NCBI GenBank assembly: GCA_022766945.1
Contig: JALEOU010000091.1
Location: forward strand, 1-50,971
From: Fusicatenibacter sp.
GTDB lineage: Bacteria > Bacillota > Clostridia > Lachnospirales > Lachnospiraceae
Direction of reading: 5' to 3'
DNA: 50,971 nt
Shown here: piece by piece, positions 33,133 through 41,761 of the stretch
Layout: the number at the start of each line of letters is the position of its first letter
Numbering within the stretch: position 1 is the first letter of the stretch
Made by a program: the position numbers and the translations under genes
Notes under the pieces: model-generated
Database searches by the model: none
Told to the model about the DNA's origin: nothing
What the model saw: only the letters and a program-made list of their open reading frames with translations

Positions 33133-34065
33133 ATGATTCAGAGACTAATTAAAAATATAGAAAGAACAAATGCCCCCATCGTTGTAGGTCTGGACCCGAT
33201 GCTTTCTTATGTTCCGGAGCAGGTGCAGAAAAAGGCATTTGCGGAATACGGAGAAACTCTGGAAGGTGCTGCAGAGGCGATCTGGCAGTTCAATAAGGCA
33301 ATCGTGGACGCTACCTGTGATCTGATTCCGGCAGTGAAGCCGCAGGTTGCGATGTATGAGCAGTTCGGGGTACCGGGCATGGCTGCTTATGAAAAGACGG
33401 TTTCCTACTGCCAGGAAAAAGGACTTGTGGTGATCGGCGATGTCAAGAGAGGTGATATCGGTTCTACTTCCGAGGCTTATGCGGTAGGTCACCTGGGTCA
33501 TGTACAGATAGGAAGCAAAACTTATGCCGGCTTCCATGAGGATTTTGCAACGGTGAATCCTTACCTTGGTTCTGATGGTGTGAAACCGTTTATCAAAGTA
33601 TGCCGCGAGGAGAAGAAGGGTATTTTCGTACTGGTGAAAACATCCAATCCGTCCAGCGGGGAATTCCAGGACCGTATGATCGATGGCCGTCCGCTGTACG
33701 AGTGGGTCGGAGAGCAGGTAGCAGCCTGGGGTGAAGAACATATGGGAGATTCGTACAGCTATGTGGGTGCTGTTGTGGGTGCGACCTATCCTGAGATGGG
33801 TAAAGTTTTGCGGAAAATTATGCCGAAAGCCTACATTCTGGTACCAGGCTACGGAGCGCAGGGCGGAAAAGGAAAGGATCTGGTGCACTTCTTCAACGAG
33901 GATGGACTTGGCGCGATCGTAAATTCCTCCCGGGGCATTATTGCTGCTTACAAACAGGAAAAATATGCGGCGTTTGGTGCAGAAAACTTTGCAGATGCTT
34001 CCCGTCAGGCTGTTTTGGATATGGTGGAAGATATCAGCAGTGCGCTTTTGCAGGCAAAAGGCTGA
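33133..34065 (+). CDS. pyrF: Orotidine 5'-phosphate decarboxylase (type 2)
   Basis: It has 310 residues, the length of the type 2 subfamily rather than the about 240-residue B. subtilis form. The catalytic DxKxxD motif is in VIGDVKRGDIGSTSEAYA. PVVGLDPMLS-like start (IVVGLDPMLSYVP) and the phosphate loop near VPGYGAQGGKGKD are present. It makes UMP from OMP. GGAG lies 6 bases before the ATG. It follows pyrC by 117 bases that hold no convincing gene or terminator. Confidence 0.95.
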   Translation: MIQRLIKNIERTNAPIVVGLDPMLSYVPEQVQKKAFAEYGETLEGAAEAIWQFNKAIVDATCDLIPAVKPQVAMYEQFGVPGMAAYEKTVSYCQEKGLVVIGDVKRGDIGSTSEAYAVGHLGHVQIGSKTYAGFHEDFATVNPYLGSDGVKPFIKVCREEKKGIFVLVKTSNPSSGEFQDRMIDGRPLYEWVGEQVAAWGEEHMGDSYSYVGAVVGATYPEMGKVLRKIMPKAYILVPGYGAQGGKGKDLVHFFNEDGLGAIVNSSRGIIAAYKQEKYAAFGAENFADASRQAVLDMVEDISSALLQAKG

Positions 34066-34134
34066 TCAGCAGTTGTAAAATATTTCGCGGAGTAGAGATG
34101 GATGCCGCGATTACTGATAAAGGAGCTTGAAACT

Positions 34135-34905
34135 ATGAAGAGAAAAGAATGCTGTACCGTAGTGAGTCAGGAATGCATAGCAAAAGGCATTTACAGTATG
34201 TGGATAGCTGCGGAAATGATCGCCGGTGAGGCGAAGGCAGGACAGTTTATTTCTTTGTTTTCCAGGGATGGAAGCCGTCTGCTTCCGCGTCCGATTTCTC
34301 TGTGTGAGATTGACAGAGTACAGGGCAGACTGCGGATTGTATACCGGGTGGCCGGTGCGGGAACGGAAGAGTTTTCCCATTTAGCATCCGGGGATCGGAT
34401 TGAGGTTCTGGGCCCTCTGGGAAATGGGTTTCCACTGGAGGAAGTGAAAGGAAAGCGTGTAATGCTCATGGGCGGAGGAATCGGTGTACCGCCGATGCTG
34501 GAAACAGCCAGAGAACTTACAGGAGAAAAGTTGATTGTCTGTGGTTATCGGGATGAGTTGTTTTTGACCGAGGAGTTTTCCAAAGCAGGTGAGCTGTATG
34601 TTGCAACAGAAGACGGCAGTGCCGGGGTGAAAGGAAATGTGATGGATGCAGTACACACCTATGCGCTGGATGCGGATGCCATCTTTGCCTGCGGCCCTGC
34701 ACCCATGCTCCGCGCGATCAAAGCCTATGGACTGGAGAAGGGAATTCCCTGCTGGATATCTATGGAGGAAAAAATGGCCTGCGGTGTTGGCGCCTGCCTT
34801 GCATGTGTGTGCAAATCCACAGAGGTGGATGATCACTCTCATGTTCACAATAAACGGATCTGTAAGGATGGTCCGGTATTCAAAAGCACAGAGATAGAAC
34901 TGTAG
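34135..34905 (+). CDS. pyrK: Dihydroorotate dehydrogenase B, electron-transfer subunit
   Basis: It has 256 residues. An FAD-binding barrel (LLPRPISLCEID) is followed by an NAD(H)-binding domain (VMLMGGGIGVPPML, ACGPAPMLRA) and a C-terminal [2Fe-2S] site with four cysteines in CGVGACLACVC and RICKDG. It passes electrons from PyrD to NAD+. ATG 34135 has AAAGGAG 9 bases upstream; the longer frame to 34102 lacks a site. pyrD begins 22 bases later. Confidence 0.95.
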   Translation: MKRKECCTVVSQECIAKGIYSMWIAAEMIAGEAKAGQFISLFSRDGSRLLPRPISLCEIDRVQGRLRIVYRVAGAGTEEFSHLASGDRIEVLGPLGNGFPLEEVKGKRVMLMGGGIGVPPMLETARELTGEKLIVCGYRDELFLTEEFSKAGELYVATEDGSAGVKGNVMDAVHTYALDADAIFACGPAPMLRAIKAYGLEKGIPCWISMEEKMACGVGACLACVCKSTEVDDHSHVHNKRICKDGPVFKSTEIEL

Positions 34906-34927
34906 CATGTGTTTGGAGGAAATGCAA

Positions 34928-35830
34928 ATGAAAACAAGTGTGAATCTTGCAGGGGTGGAACTGAAAAACCCTGTGATGACTGCTTCAGGCACCTTTGGAT
35001 CCGGAGAAGAGTACAGCGAGTTTGTGGATCTGAACGGACTGGGAGCGGTTGTGACCAAAGGCGTTGCGAATGTTCCCTGGCCGGGAAATCCTACACCGCG
35101 GATTGCGGAGGTGTATGGAGGGATGCTCAATGCAATCGGCCTTCAGAATCCGGGGATCGATGTGTTTTGCCGGAGGGATATTCCGTTTCTGAAACAATTT
35201 GACACAAAAATCATCGTCAATGTCTGTGGAAAAACCACAGAGGATTACTGTGAAGTGGTGGAAAGATTGTCCCAGGAGCCGGTGGATCTTCTGGAAATCA
35301 ATATCTCCTGCCCTAATGTCAAAGAGGGCGGGATTGCTTTTGGACAGGATCCAAAGGCAGTGGAAGCTATCACAAAAGAAGTGAAAAAATACGCAAAGCA
35401 GCCTGTCATTATGAAGCTCAGCCCCAATGTGACCGACATCACGGAGATGGCGCGGGCGGCTGAGAGCGGCGGTGCGGATGTTCTGTCTCTGATCAATACG
35501 CTGACCGGTATGAAGATTAATATTGAACGGCAAACCTTTGCAATTGCCAACAAAACCGGAGGCATGTCAGGCCCGGCAGTGAAACCAATTGCTGTTCGTA
35601 TGGTTTACCAGGTGGCCCAGGCGGTGAAAGTACCGATCATCGGTATGGGAGGAATCACCTGTGCGGAGGATGCACTGGAATTTATCCTGGCCGGAGCAAC
35701 TGCCGTATCTATCGGAACTGCGAATTTCTTCAACCCCTATGCGACGGCAGAGACGGTAAAAGGTATTGAGGATTATATGAGAAGACATCAGGTAGAGAAT
35801 CTCTGTGAACTGATCGGTGCGGTTCACTGA
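34928..35830 (+). CDS. pyrD: Dihydroorotate dehydrogenase B, catalytic subunit
   Basis: It has 300 residues, class 1B FMN enzyme working with PyrK. Conserved blocks: NPVMTASGTFGSGEEY, NAIGLQNPGID, the cysteine-base loop LLEINISCPNV, and the FMN phosphate site MGGITCAEDALEFI with GATAVSIGTANF. Two further ATG codons lie upstream in frame (34907 and 34922); 34928 is chosen because GGAGG (34915-34919) sits 8 bases before it. A terminator follows at once. Confidence 0.95.
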   Translation: MKTSVNLAGVELKNPVMTASGTFGSGEEYSEFVDLNGLGAVVTKGVANVPWPGNPTPRIAEVYGGMLNAIGLQNPGIDVFCRRDIPFLKQFDTKIIVNVCGKTTEDYCEVVERLSQEPVDLLEINISCPNVKEGGIAFGQDPKAVEAITKEVKKYAKQPVIMKLSPNVTDITEMARAAESGGADVLSLINTLTGMKINIERQTFAIANKTGGMSGPAVKPIAVRMVYQVAQAVKVPIIGMGGITCAEDALEFILAGATAVSIGTANFFNPYATAETVKGIEDYMRRHQVENLCELIGAVH

Positions 35831-35840
35831 TTACCTGCCA

Positions 35841-35907
35841 TAAAGAGAACAAAGGAATTTCGGGAGTGGTTTTTAGACTGCCCTCCGAAGCTTCTTTGTT
35901 CTTTTTT
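35841..35907 (+). terminator. Terminator after pyrD
   Basis: AGAACAAAGG...TTCGGGAG pairs with CCTCCGAAGC...CTTTGTTCT, followed by a run of eight T near 35900. It ends or attenuates the pyrC-F-K-D transcript before the NlpC/P60 and pyrE genes. Confidence 0.85.
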
Positions 35908-36015
35908 TACATTCCAAAAGCATAGGATTTGGTAGTTTTAAGGAGAAGCGGAATCTGTAAAAAACGGTATAAACTGCCAATCTTGCTGTGGATCAGTAAA
36001 AGAAAGGAGACTGCA

Positions 36016-36921
36016 ATGAGAGAATATGGGATTGTGTGTCAGGCAAGTGCTTTTCTTTATACGGAAGATCATAAAGTGGTGACGGACGAGGTTTTGATGG
36101 GATGGGCGGTGGAAATTCTGGAAAAACGGTGTACGGCGGATGGAAGGGCTTCCCTTCGGGTACTCACACACTATGGCTATGAGGGATATCTTGATGGGAA
36201 TACAGTTCGATCTGCATCGGAGGAGGAGTTGTGTAACAGGGATCTTGGCGGCTCCCTTTGTGTGATCAGAAAAGCGTTCGCTGACATGATGGAAACACCT
36301 AAGGTACAGGGAAGAATCCTGCAGACACTGGGAAAAGGCAGTTTTGTGACAAGAGTTTCAGAAGCAGAGCATGGTTACTGCCTGGTGGAAACAGCCGATG
36401 GGGCAAGAGGGTATCTGATGGAAGTCGGTCTGTCCCGGCGGTTGGACGATGACGGATATCTCTATGCAAGTGATCGTAAAGATTATTTTCTGCGCCAGTC
36501 ACTGAGAAAATGGGGATCCGAAAAGGCGTTCCGGGATGCCCTTGTGGACTGTGCGAAAAGTTATCTCGGCACACAGTACCGCTGGGGCGGAAAATCGTCC
36601 TCCGGTCTGGACTGCTCCGGATTGACTTTCCTGTGCTATCAGATGAACGGCATTCTGATTTATCGCGATGCAAAGTTAAGACCGGATTATCCGGTGCAGC
36701 CGATTGAACCAGAACAGATCAAAAAAGGAGATTTGCTGTATTTTCCAGGGCATATTGCCATGTATCTGGGGAGAGGACGTTACATTCACTGTACTGGTAA
36801 CAAAGAGAGCTTTGGGTGTGTCTGTAACAGCCTGTGTCCGACGGCTGCCGATTATCGGGAAGATCTGGCGAAAAATATTCTGAATGTGGGAAGTATTGAA
36901 AATGCCCTCAAGTTATGTTAG
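36016..36921 (+). CDS. NlpC/P60 family endopeptidase with SH3-like domains (YkfC-like)
   Basis: It has 301 residues. Residues about 5-145 are SH3-like segments (ASAFLYTEDHKVVTDEVLMG, then VTRVSEAEHGYCLVETADG). The C-terminal NlpC/P60 domain has the catalytic Cys C200 (GLDCSGLTF), His H246 (GHIAMYLG) and third polar residue H258 (RYIHCTG). No signal peptide is present, as in B. subtilis YkfC, which cleaves gamma-D-Glu-diamino acid bonds in recycled muropeptides inside the cell; that role is inferred. ATG 36016 has AAAGGAG 6 bases upstream. It separates pyrD and pyrE. Confidence 0.9.
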   Translation: MREYGIVCQASAFLYTEDHKVVTDEVLMGWAVEILEKRCTADGRASLRVLTHYGYEGYLDGNTVRSASEEELCNRDLGGSLCVIRKAFADMMETPKVQGRILQTLGKGSFVTRVSEAEHGYCLVETADGARGYLMEVGLSRRLDDDGYLYASDRKDYFLRQSLRKWGSEKAFRDALVDCAKSYLGTQYRWGGKSSSGLDCSGLTFLCYQMNGILIYRDAKLRPDYPVQPIEPEQIKKGDLLYFPGHIAMYLGRGRYIHCTGNKESFGCVCNSLCPTAADYREDLAKNILNVGSIENALKLC

Positions 36922-37056
36922 AATTTAAAAGATATGAGAGTCTGCGACAGTCAGAAGAGAATCTGTGAGTTCATTTGCTTTACGGCTGCTGCCTGGGACT
37001 TTCATGGTATATGTTTGAACAGTACAGCGAATATGAGTCACAGGAGGTTCTGTAGA

Positions 37057-37731
37057 ATGGAACGGTACAAGCAGGAATTTATTGAGTTTATGGTGGAGAG
37101 CCAGGTCCTGAAATTTGGAGAATTCACCCTGAAAAGCGGCAGAAAGTCTCCATTTTTTATGAATGCGGGCGCTTATGTCACCGGAGGACAGCTGAAAAAG
37201 CTGGGTGAATATTATGCGAAAGCAATTCATGATAATTATGGTCTGGACTTTGATGTTCTTTTCGGACCGGCATATAAGGGAATTCCTTTAAGTGTTGCCA
37301 CAACAATGGCCATTCATGATCTGTACGGTGTGGAGATTCGTTACTGCTCCAATCGTAAGGAAGCAAAGGATCATGGAGATACCGGTATTTTGCTGGGAAG
37401 CAAGATCAAAGACGGTGACCGTGTTGTGATTATTGAGGATGTTACCACATCCGGAAAGTCCATTGAAGAGACATTCCCGATTATTCAGGCACAGGGAGAT
37501 GTGCAGATCAAAGGACTGATGGTGTCATTGAATCGTATGGAGCGCGGCAAGGGAACAAAGAGTGCTCTCGAAGAGATTCAGGAAACCTACGGTTTTCCTG
37601 CCAATGCGATCGTAACCATGGCGGAGGTGATTGAATATCTGTACAACCGTCCCTGCCAGGGAAAAGTCATTATTGATGATGAGATGAAAAAAGCTATTGA
37701 TGCATATTATGAAGAGTACGGTGTAAAGTAA
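37057..37731 (+). CDS. pyrE: Orotate phosphoribosyltransferase
   Basis: It has 224 residues. The PRPP-binding signature is VVIIEDVTTSGKSIEET; FGEFTLKSGRKSPFFMNAG and DVLFGPAYKGIPLS are the family's orotate and loop regions. It joins orotate to PRPP to give OMP for PyrF. ATG 37057 follows AGGAGG by 9 bases; the longer frame back to 36934 has no site. Its TAA overlaps a possible ATG of the next small gene by one base. It is separated from the other pyr genes by the NlpC/P60 gene. Confidence 0.95.
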   Translation: MERYKQEFIEFMVESQVLKFGEFTLKSGRKSPFFMNAGAYVTGGQLKKLGEYYAKAIHDNYGLDFDVLFGPAYKGIPLSVATTMAIHDLYGVEIRYCSNRKEAKDHGDTGILLGSKIKDGDRVVIIEDVTTSGKSIEETFPIIQAQGDVQIKGLMVSLNRMERGKGTKSALEEIQETYGFPANAIVTMAEVIEYLYNRPCQGKVIIDDEMKKAIDAYYEEYGVK

Positions 37732-37805
37732 TGAAAGAAGAAGCAGAGCACGATTTATTTGTTGAAAAACTCAGCAAAGAATGGGAAGCAAAGGAGTGCT
37801 GCAGC

Positions 37806-37958
37806 ATGAATGAAAAGATTTATATGATGATGGGAAATATCGGAGGCAGCAGTATTGCAATGGGCGTTATAGTGCTTGTTGTTGGTGCAGCCACAGGAAT
37901 TATGATGATCATAAATGGAGCCAGACTGTTGGGAAAACGTGGAGAAATCACGTTTTAA
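37806..37958 (+). CDS. Small membrane protein of 50 residues, unknown function
   Basis: One membrane helix (SIAMGVIVLVVGAATGIMMIING) flanked by a short N-terminus and a basic end. ATG 37806 is preferred because a strong AAAGGAG lies 9 bases before it; an in-frame ATG at 37731, overlapping the pyrE stop, would add 25 soluble charged residues and cannot be excluded. I recall similar short proteins in related bacteria but no function. A hairpin without T run (37982-38020, core CGCCGGA / TCCGGCG) follows. Confidence 0.7.
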   Translation: MNEKIYMMMGNIGGSSIAMGVIVLVVGAATGIMMIINGARLLGKRGEITF

Positions 37959-38059
37959 GACCGACCAAGGGTCCAGTTTTGTCAACGCCGGAGTGTCCGA
38001 AAAGATATTCCGGCGTTTGACGTGACCGGTGTCCTAAAAAGGCAGAGAAGGAGTAAACA

Positions 38060-38536
38060 TTGAAACAGGAAAAAAAGAACAGAATCAGAAGAGATGTCAG
38101 GGTTCTGTTTGTGATATATTTACTGGCACTGGTTTATTTTCTGTTTTTCGCGGAAGGATATGGAAGAAAAGATTTTTTTGACCGCGAATACCGGTATAAT
38201 CTGGTGCTGTTTCAGGAGATCAGAAGATTTTGGGTCCATCGTCACAGCGTGGGATTCCTGGCCGCATTTCTGAATCTGGCGGGAAATGTGATCGGTTTTA
38301 TGCCGTTTGGCTTTATGATTCCGATTATCAGCAGGAAGAGAAAAACATTTCCTGTGGTGGTGGTGCTTGGATTTTCTTTCAGCCTGGGAGTAGAACTGAT
38401 TCAGCTGTTGGGCAAGGTCGGCTGTTTTGATGTGGATGATTTGCTCCTGAATACACTGGGAGCTATGCTTGGTTACTGGATATATTGGATTTGTTATAAA
38501 ATCAGGAGACTTCGATATGGCAAGAAAAAGATATAA
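38060..38536 (+). CDS. VanZ-like family membrane protein
   Basis: It has 158 residues with about four membrane helices. NLAGNVIGFMPFGFMIPIISR and VELIQLLGKVGCFDVDDLLLNTLGAMLG are the conserved VanZ-like blocks. VanZ gives weak teicoplanin resistance in enterococci; most homologues, as here, stand outside van clusters and have no known role. The start is TTG 38060 with AAGGAG 8 bases upstream; no ATG is suitably placed. The next gene overlaps its end by 20 bases. Confidence 0.87.
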   Translation: MKQEKKNRIRRDVRVLFVIYLLALVYFLFFAEGYGRKDFFDREYRYNLVLFQEIRRFWVHRHSVGFLAAFLNLAGNVIGFMPFGFMIPIISRKRKTFPVVVVLGFSFSLGVELIQLLGKVGCFDVDDLLLNTLGAMLGYWIYWICYKIRRLRYGKKKI

Positions 38537-38831
38537 TTACAATTTTATCCGAAAACAGTCAAGGGGCGGAAAAGATGCACTCTGGATGGCGGGATGTTCC
38601 TTTTTCCTGTTCCTTCTGGATGCTGTGATATCCTTCGCGTTTCGGGGGAACGGAGGTATGATTCTCGGTGCGATCGGTATCTTTGCAATCCTGCTTTCAG
38701 CCTATGGATTTTATGTGGGTATGAAAAGTTTTCAGGAGGATCAGGTCAGCCACAGACTTTCGGCAGCGGGATCCATTTCCTGTGGAGGAGTTTTTCTGAT
38801 CTGGCTTTCTCTTTTGCTTGTGGGAATCTGA
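38517..38831 (+). CDS. Small three-helix membrane protein, possibly DUF6142
   Basis: It has 104 residues. After a basic start (ARKRYNYNFIRKQSRGGKD) come about three hydrophobic helices, including GGMILGAIGIFAILLSAYGF. From memory it resembles DUF6142 proteins; no function is known. ATG 38517 with AGGAG 8 bases upstream lies inside the VanZ-like gene end, so the two are translationally coupled. Confidence 0.68.
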   Translation: MARKRYNYNFIRKQSRGGKDALWMAGCSFFLFLLDAVISFAFRGNGGMILGAIGIFAILLSAYGFYVGMKSFQEDQVSHRLSAAGSISCGGVFLIWLSLLLVGI

Positions 38832-38879
38832 TCGGAAAGAAAAACAATGCGGAAATGATGAGAAAAGAGGTAAGAAAAA

Positions 38880-39479
38880 ATGGATCGGGAAAGATTCGGG
38901 CAACAGATGGATTTTATACTGGAAATTGACAAGGAAAAACAGATTCAGCGGCAAACGCATATCCGCGGATACGCAAGAGCGGAAGATGACGCAGAACATG
39001 CCTGGCATATGGCGATTATGGCATATCTTCTCCGTGAATACGCAAATGAGCCTGTTGATATTGCCAGAACAATGATGATGATTCTGACCCATGACATTGT
39101 GGAAATCGATGCGGGTGACACGTATGCGTATGATGATGAGGGAAATCAGACAAAAGAGGAGCGTGAAAAGAAAGCTGCAGATCGTATCTATGGACTGCTT
39201 CCGGCAGATCAGGGACAGGAACTGATGGCGCTGTGGCGGGAATTTGAAGAGTGCGAGACACCGGAGGCACGGTTTGCACATGTGATGGATAATTTTCAGC
39301 CTCTGATGCTCAATGATATCAATGGCGGAAATGACTGGAGACGCCACAGTGTGCGCATTTCACAGACCCTGAAGCGGAATGAAAAGACGGCTTCGGGATC
39401 TGAGGAAATCTGGTCTTATATGGCAGAGCTGCTGGAGAAAAATGTCCGGATAGGAAATCTGATTGACGACCGTGACTGA
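38880..39479 (+). CDS. HD domain phosphohydrolase, YfbR/HDDC2-like
   Basis: It has 199 residues. The metal-binding HD pattern is visible: histidine near residue 40 (EDDAEHAWHMAIMAYLL), H71-D72 (LTHDIVEIDAGD) and a later aspartate in FAHVMDNFQPL. Length and motif spacing match 5'-deoxynucleotidases of the YfbR/HDDC2 type, which dephosphorylate nucleoside monophosphates; activity is inferred only. AGAGG precedes the ATG. It follows the three-helix membrane protein gene by 48 bases. Confidence 0.84.
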   Translation: MDRERFGQQMDFILEIDKEKQIQRQTHIRGYARAEDDAEHAWHMAIMAYLLREYANEPVDIARTMMMILTHDIVEIDAGDTYAYDDEGNQTKEEREKKAADRIYGLLPADQGQELMALWREFEECETPEARFAHVMDNFQPLMLNDINGGNDWRRHSVRISQTLKRNEKTASGSEEIWSYMAELLEKNVRIGNLIDDRD

Positions 39480-39556
39480 CTATCGCGAATCCATTTGGAA
39501 ATACTGTATCAGGTATTCCATGACAACACACAAATTTGGAAAGGATGACAGATACT

Positions 39557-41611
39557 ATGACAGACAACAGAACAGAGGAAAGAATTGAGGAGAAATCCCT
39601 ACAGAAGGAAAGGTATGACCTTGCTATGGAGCGTATCCGTCAAATTCCCTCAGAAAAAAGTGTTCCGGAACCTTATCGGGATTTCTTTGGAAAGATGGCT
39701 GCCTATATTTTGAAAACAGATGAAATCGGGAAACGGATTCGGGAAGGATTTCTGGAAACCGCTTCTATGGAAGAGCTTGCAATACTGAACCGGGAACCGT
39801 ATGAGGATCTCTTCCCGGAAAATTATGAGAAGTCCTATGGCAATCCAACTTACGCGTGCGCAATGCTGGGTGATGGCTATGGGCAGCTGCTCGGCTTTTT
39901 ATATACGGAACTGCAAAAACTGGTGATCTTCCAGTATGAAAACCGCATGTTTGACATCGTGGTGATTCTGGAGCTGTATCTGGAACTCTATAATATGTTT
40001 GAGGAAGAGGAACTTCCGTCCAAGGAATACGTGAAGGAGTCGATTTACTGGTATGTCAGCGATTACTGTGATGAGATGATGGAAGAGCGCATCCGTGAAA
40101 TGGTAGATCCGGGTCTGGATTTTGCAGTACGGATTATCATGGATTCCGATCTTTCTGACCTGAGGTATCTGTACCGTTACGGAGAGTATATCACAGAGAA
40201 TGAACTGGAGACGGCAAGGTTTCTGAACACTTTTTCCCAGCAGGAGATTGATGCCATGGCGAGAACCTATACGGAAGGCTTCCGCAAGGGATTTGAACTG
40301 GGACGCAAGGATCTTTCAAAGAAAAAGACAGTCAATATCCGTTATCATCTGGGATTGGAGCGCATGGTGAGAGCTGCTGTGGAGCAGTTTGGCAGGATGG
40401 GCCTCTCTCCGGTGATTTATCGGGGCAAAAGGACCGGATATTCCGGAACGATTCCAAATAAACAGTATGACTATGATCACAAGAACGATGAGGGATTGTA
40501 CCTGGATGAAGATCTTGTACAGAGAAGACTGCGTGCGATGCAGGTAGTATTTGATAATCATAAATATCTGGCAAATACCCATGCTGGTCCTGCGGTTATC
40601 GAGACATTCGGAGAAATACCTTTTGAGCCGGAAAGCAAAAAGCAGGCGGTTCACCTTTCACCCAAACAGCAAAAGCTGAAAGTGCACTACAGCAATGAAT
40701 CCGGACAGATTACCAATCGCTATATCATTGGTGAGGAGCGGAGCTTTACCATTATTTCCTATCCGCTGCCGGAGATTGGAGAGAACTATCCGGAGATTTT
40801 TCGTGAGACCGTGAAAATCAATACACTGGATTATGAGAAATATCAGAAGATTCAGCAGCACCTGATCGATGCGCTGGATCAGGGTGTTTCGGTTCATATA
40901 CTTGGAAAGGGAGAGAACCGCACAGATCTTCGGATCATGCTGCATCCGCTTGCAGACCCCAATACCCAGACCAATTTTGAAAACTGCGTTGCAGATGTCA
41001 ATATTCCGGTGGGTGAAGTATTTACAAGCCCTGTGCTTGAGGGAACAACGGGAACACTGCATGTATCATCGGTGTATTTAAATGAGCTGAATTACAAAGA
41101 TCTTGTGATTGAACTGAAGGACGGAATGATCGCCGACTATTCCTGCAAAAATTTCGAGAAGGAAGAAGATAACCATACTTATATGGAGGAAAATCTGCTG
41201 TTCCACCATAAAACACTGCCGATTGGAGAGTTTGCAATCGGAACAAACACGACTGCCTATATGATGGCTCAAAAATACGGGATTGGAGCAAAACTGCCGA
41301 TTCTGATTGCGGAAAAGATGGGCCCGCATTTTGCTGTGGGTGATACCTGCTACTCCTGGTCGGAGGACACTGCTGTTTACAATCCGGACGGAAAAGAGAT
41401 CATTGCCAGAGATAATGAGGTATCCATCAAAAGAAAAGAGGATCCTGGAAAAGCATATTTTGGCTGTCATACAGACATCACCATTCCCTACCATGAACTT
41501 GGCTCCATCTGTGTGGAAAAGGCGGACGGAACAACGATCTGTCTGATCCGGGACGGACGCTTTGTTTTGCCGGGGACGGAAGCACTGAATGAGCCTTTTG
41601 ATCAGAAATAA
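39557..41611 (+). CDS. M29 family aminopeptidase with a long N-terminal extension
   Basis: It has 684 residues, far longer than typical AmpS/PepS/AmpT enzymes (about 370-410). The C-terminal about 350 residues carry the M29 metal-site blocks: NIPVGEVFTSP (Glu), KTLPIGEFAIGTN (Glu), EKMGPHFAVGDTCYSW (His and Tyr) and FGCHTDITIPYHEL (His and Asp). The first about 330 residues are acidic and helical, without a domain I can name. M29 enzymes cleave N-terminal residues from peptides using two cobalt or zinc ions. ATG 39557 follows GGAAAGGA; in-frame TTG 39536 and ATG 39545 are alternatives inside or before that site. Confidence 0.85.
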   Translation: MTDNRTEERIEEKSLQKERYDLAMERIRQIPSEKSVPEPYRDFFGKMAAYILKTDEIGKRIREGFLETASMEELAILNREPYEDLFPENYEKSYGNPTYACAMLGDGYGQLLGFLYTELQKLVIFQYENRMFDIVVILELYLELYNMFEEEELPSKEYVKESIYWYVSDYCDEMMEERIREMVDPGLDFAVRIIMDSDLSDLRYLYRYGEYITENELETARFLNTFSQQEIDAMARTYTEGFRKGFELGRKDLSKKKTVNIRYHLGLERMVRAAVEQFGRMGLSPVIYRGKRTGYSGTIPNKQYDYDHKNDEGLYLDEDLVQRRLRAMQVVFDNHKYLANTHAGPAVIETFGEIPFEPESKKQAVHLSPKQQKLKVHYSNESGQITNRYIIGEERSFTIISYPLPEIGENYPEIFRETVKINTLDYEKYQKIQQHLIDALDQGVSVHILGKGENRTDLRIMLHPLADPNTQTNFENCVADVNIPVGEVFTSPVLEGTTGTLHVSSVYLNELNYKDLVIELKDGMIADYSCKNFEKEEDNHTYMEENLLFHHKTLPIGEFAIGTNTTAYMMAQKYGIGAKLPILIAEKMGPHFAVGDTCYSWSEDTAVYNPDGKEIIARDNEVSIKRKEDPGKAYFGCHTDITIPYHELGSICVEKADGTTICLIRDGRFVLPGTEALNEPFDQK

Positions 41612-41641
41612 CAGAATTTGCAGAGAATCCGCTGTTTTGGG

Positions 41642-41736
41642 TTGACAATACACAGGGTGCTTAGTATTATGGTTATAAGCAGAATTAAACGATTCCCTGC
41701 GATTGATAAGAAAAATTAATAAGTGATGCTTATTAA
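41642..41736 (+). promoter_or_regulatory. pur operon promoter and leader inverted repeat
   Basis: TTGACA (41642-41647) and TATTAT (41665-41670) with a 17-base spacer. In the leader, TTAATAAG (41716-41723) and CTTATTAA (41729-41736) form a perfect 8-base inverted repeat with loop TGATG, a possible operator or hairpin. No purine riboswitch core was seen. Confidence 0.75.
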
Positions 41737-41761
41737 CGTTTATGAGAAAAGGAGAAAAGAC

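Noticed and set aside
33029-33136. Short frame of 35 codons ending in ATGA over the pyrF start
   Set aside because: The coupling to pyrF is tempting, but there is no ribosome binding site before it and the product (rich in Lys and Arg at the end) looks non-natural. Conservation in relatives would revive it.
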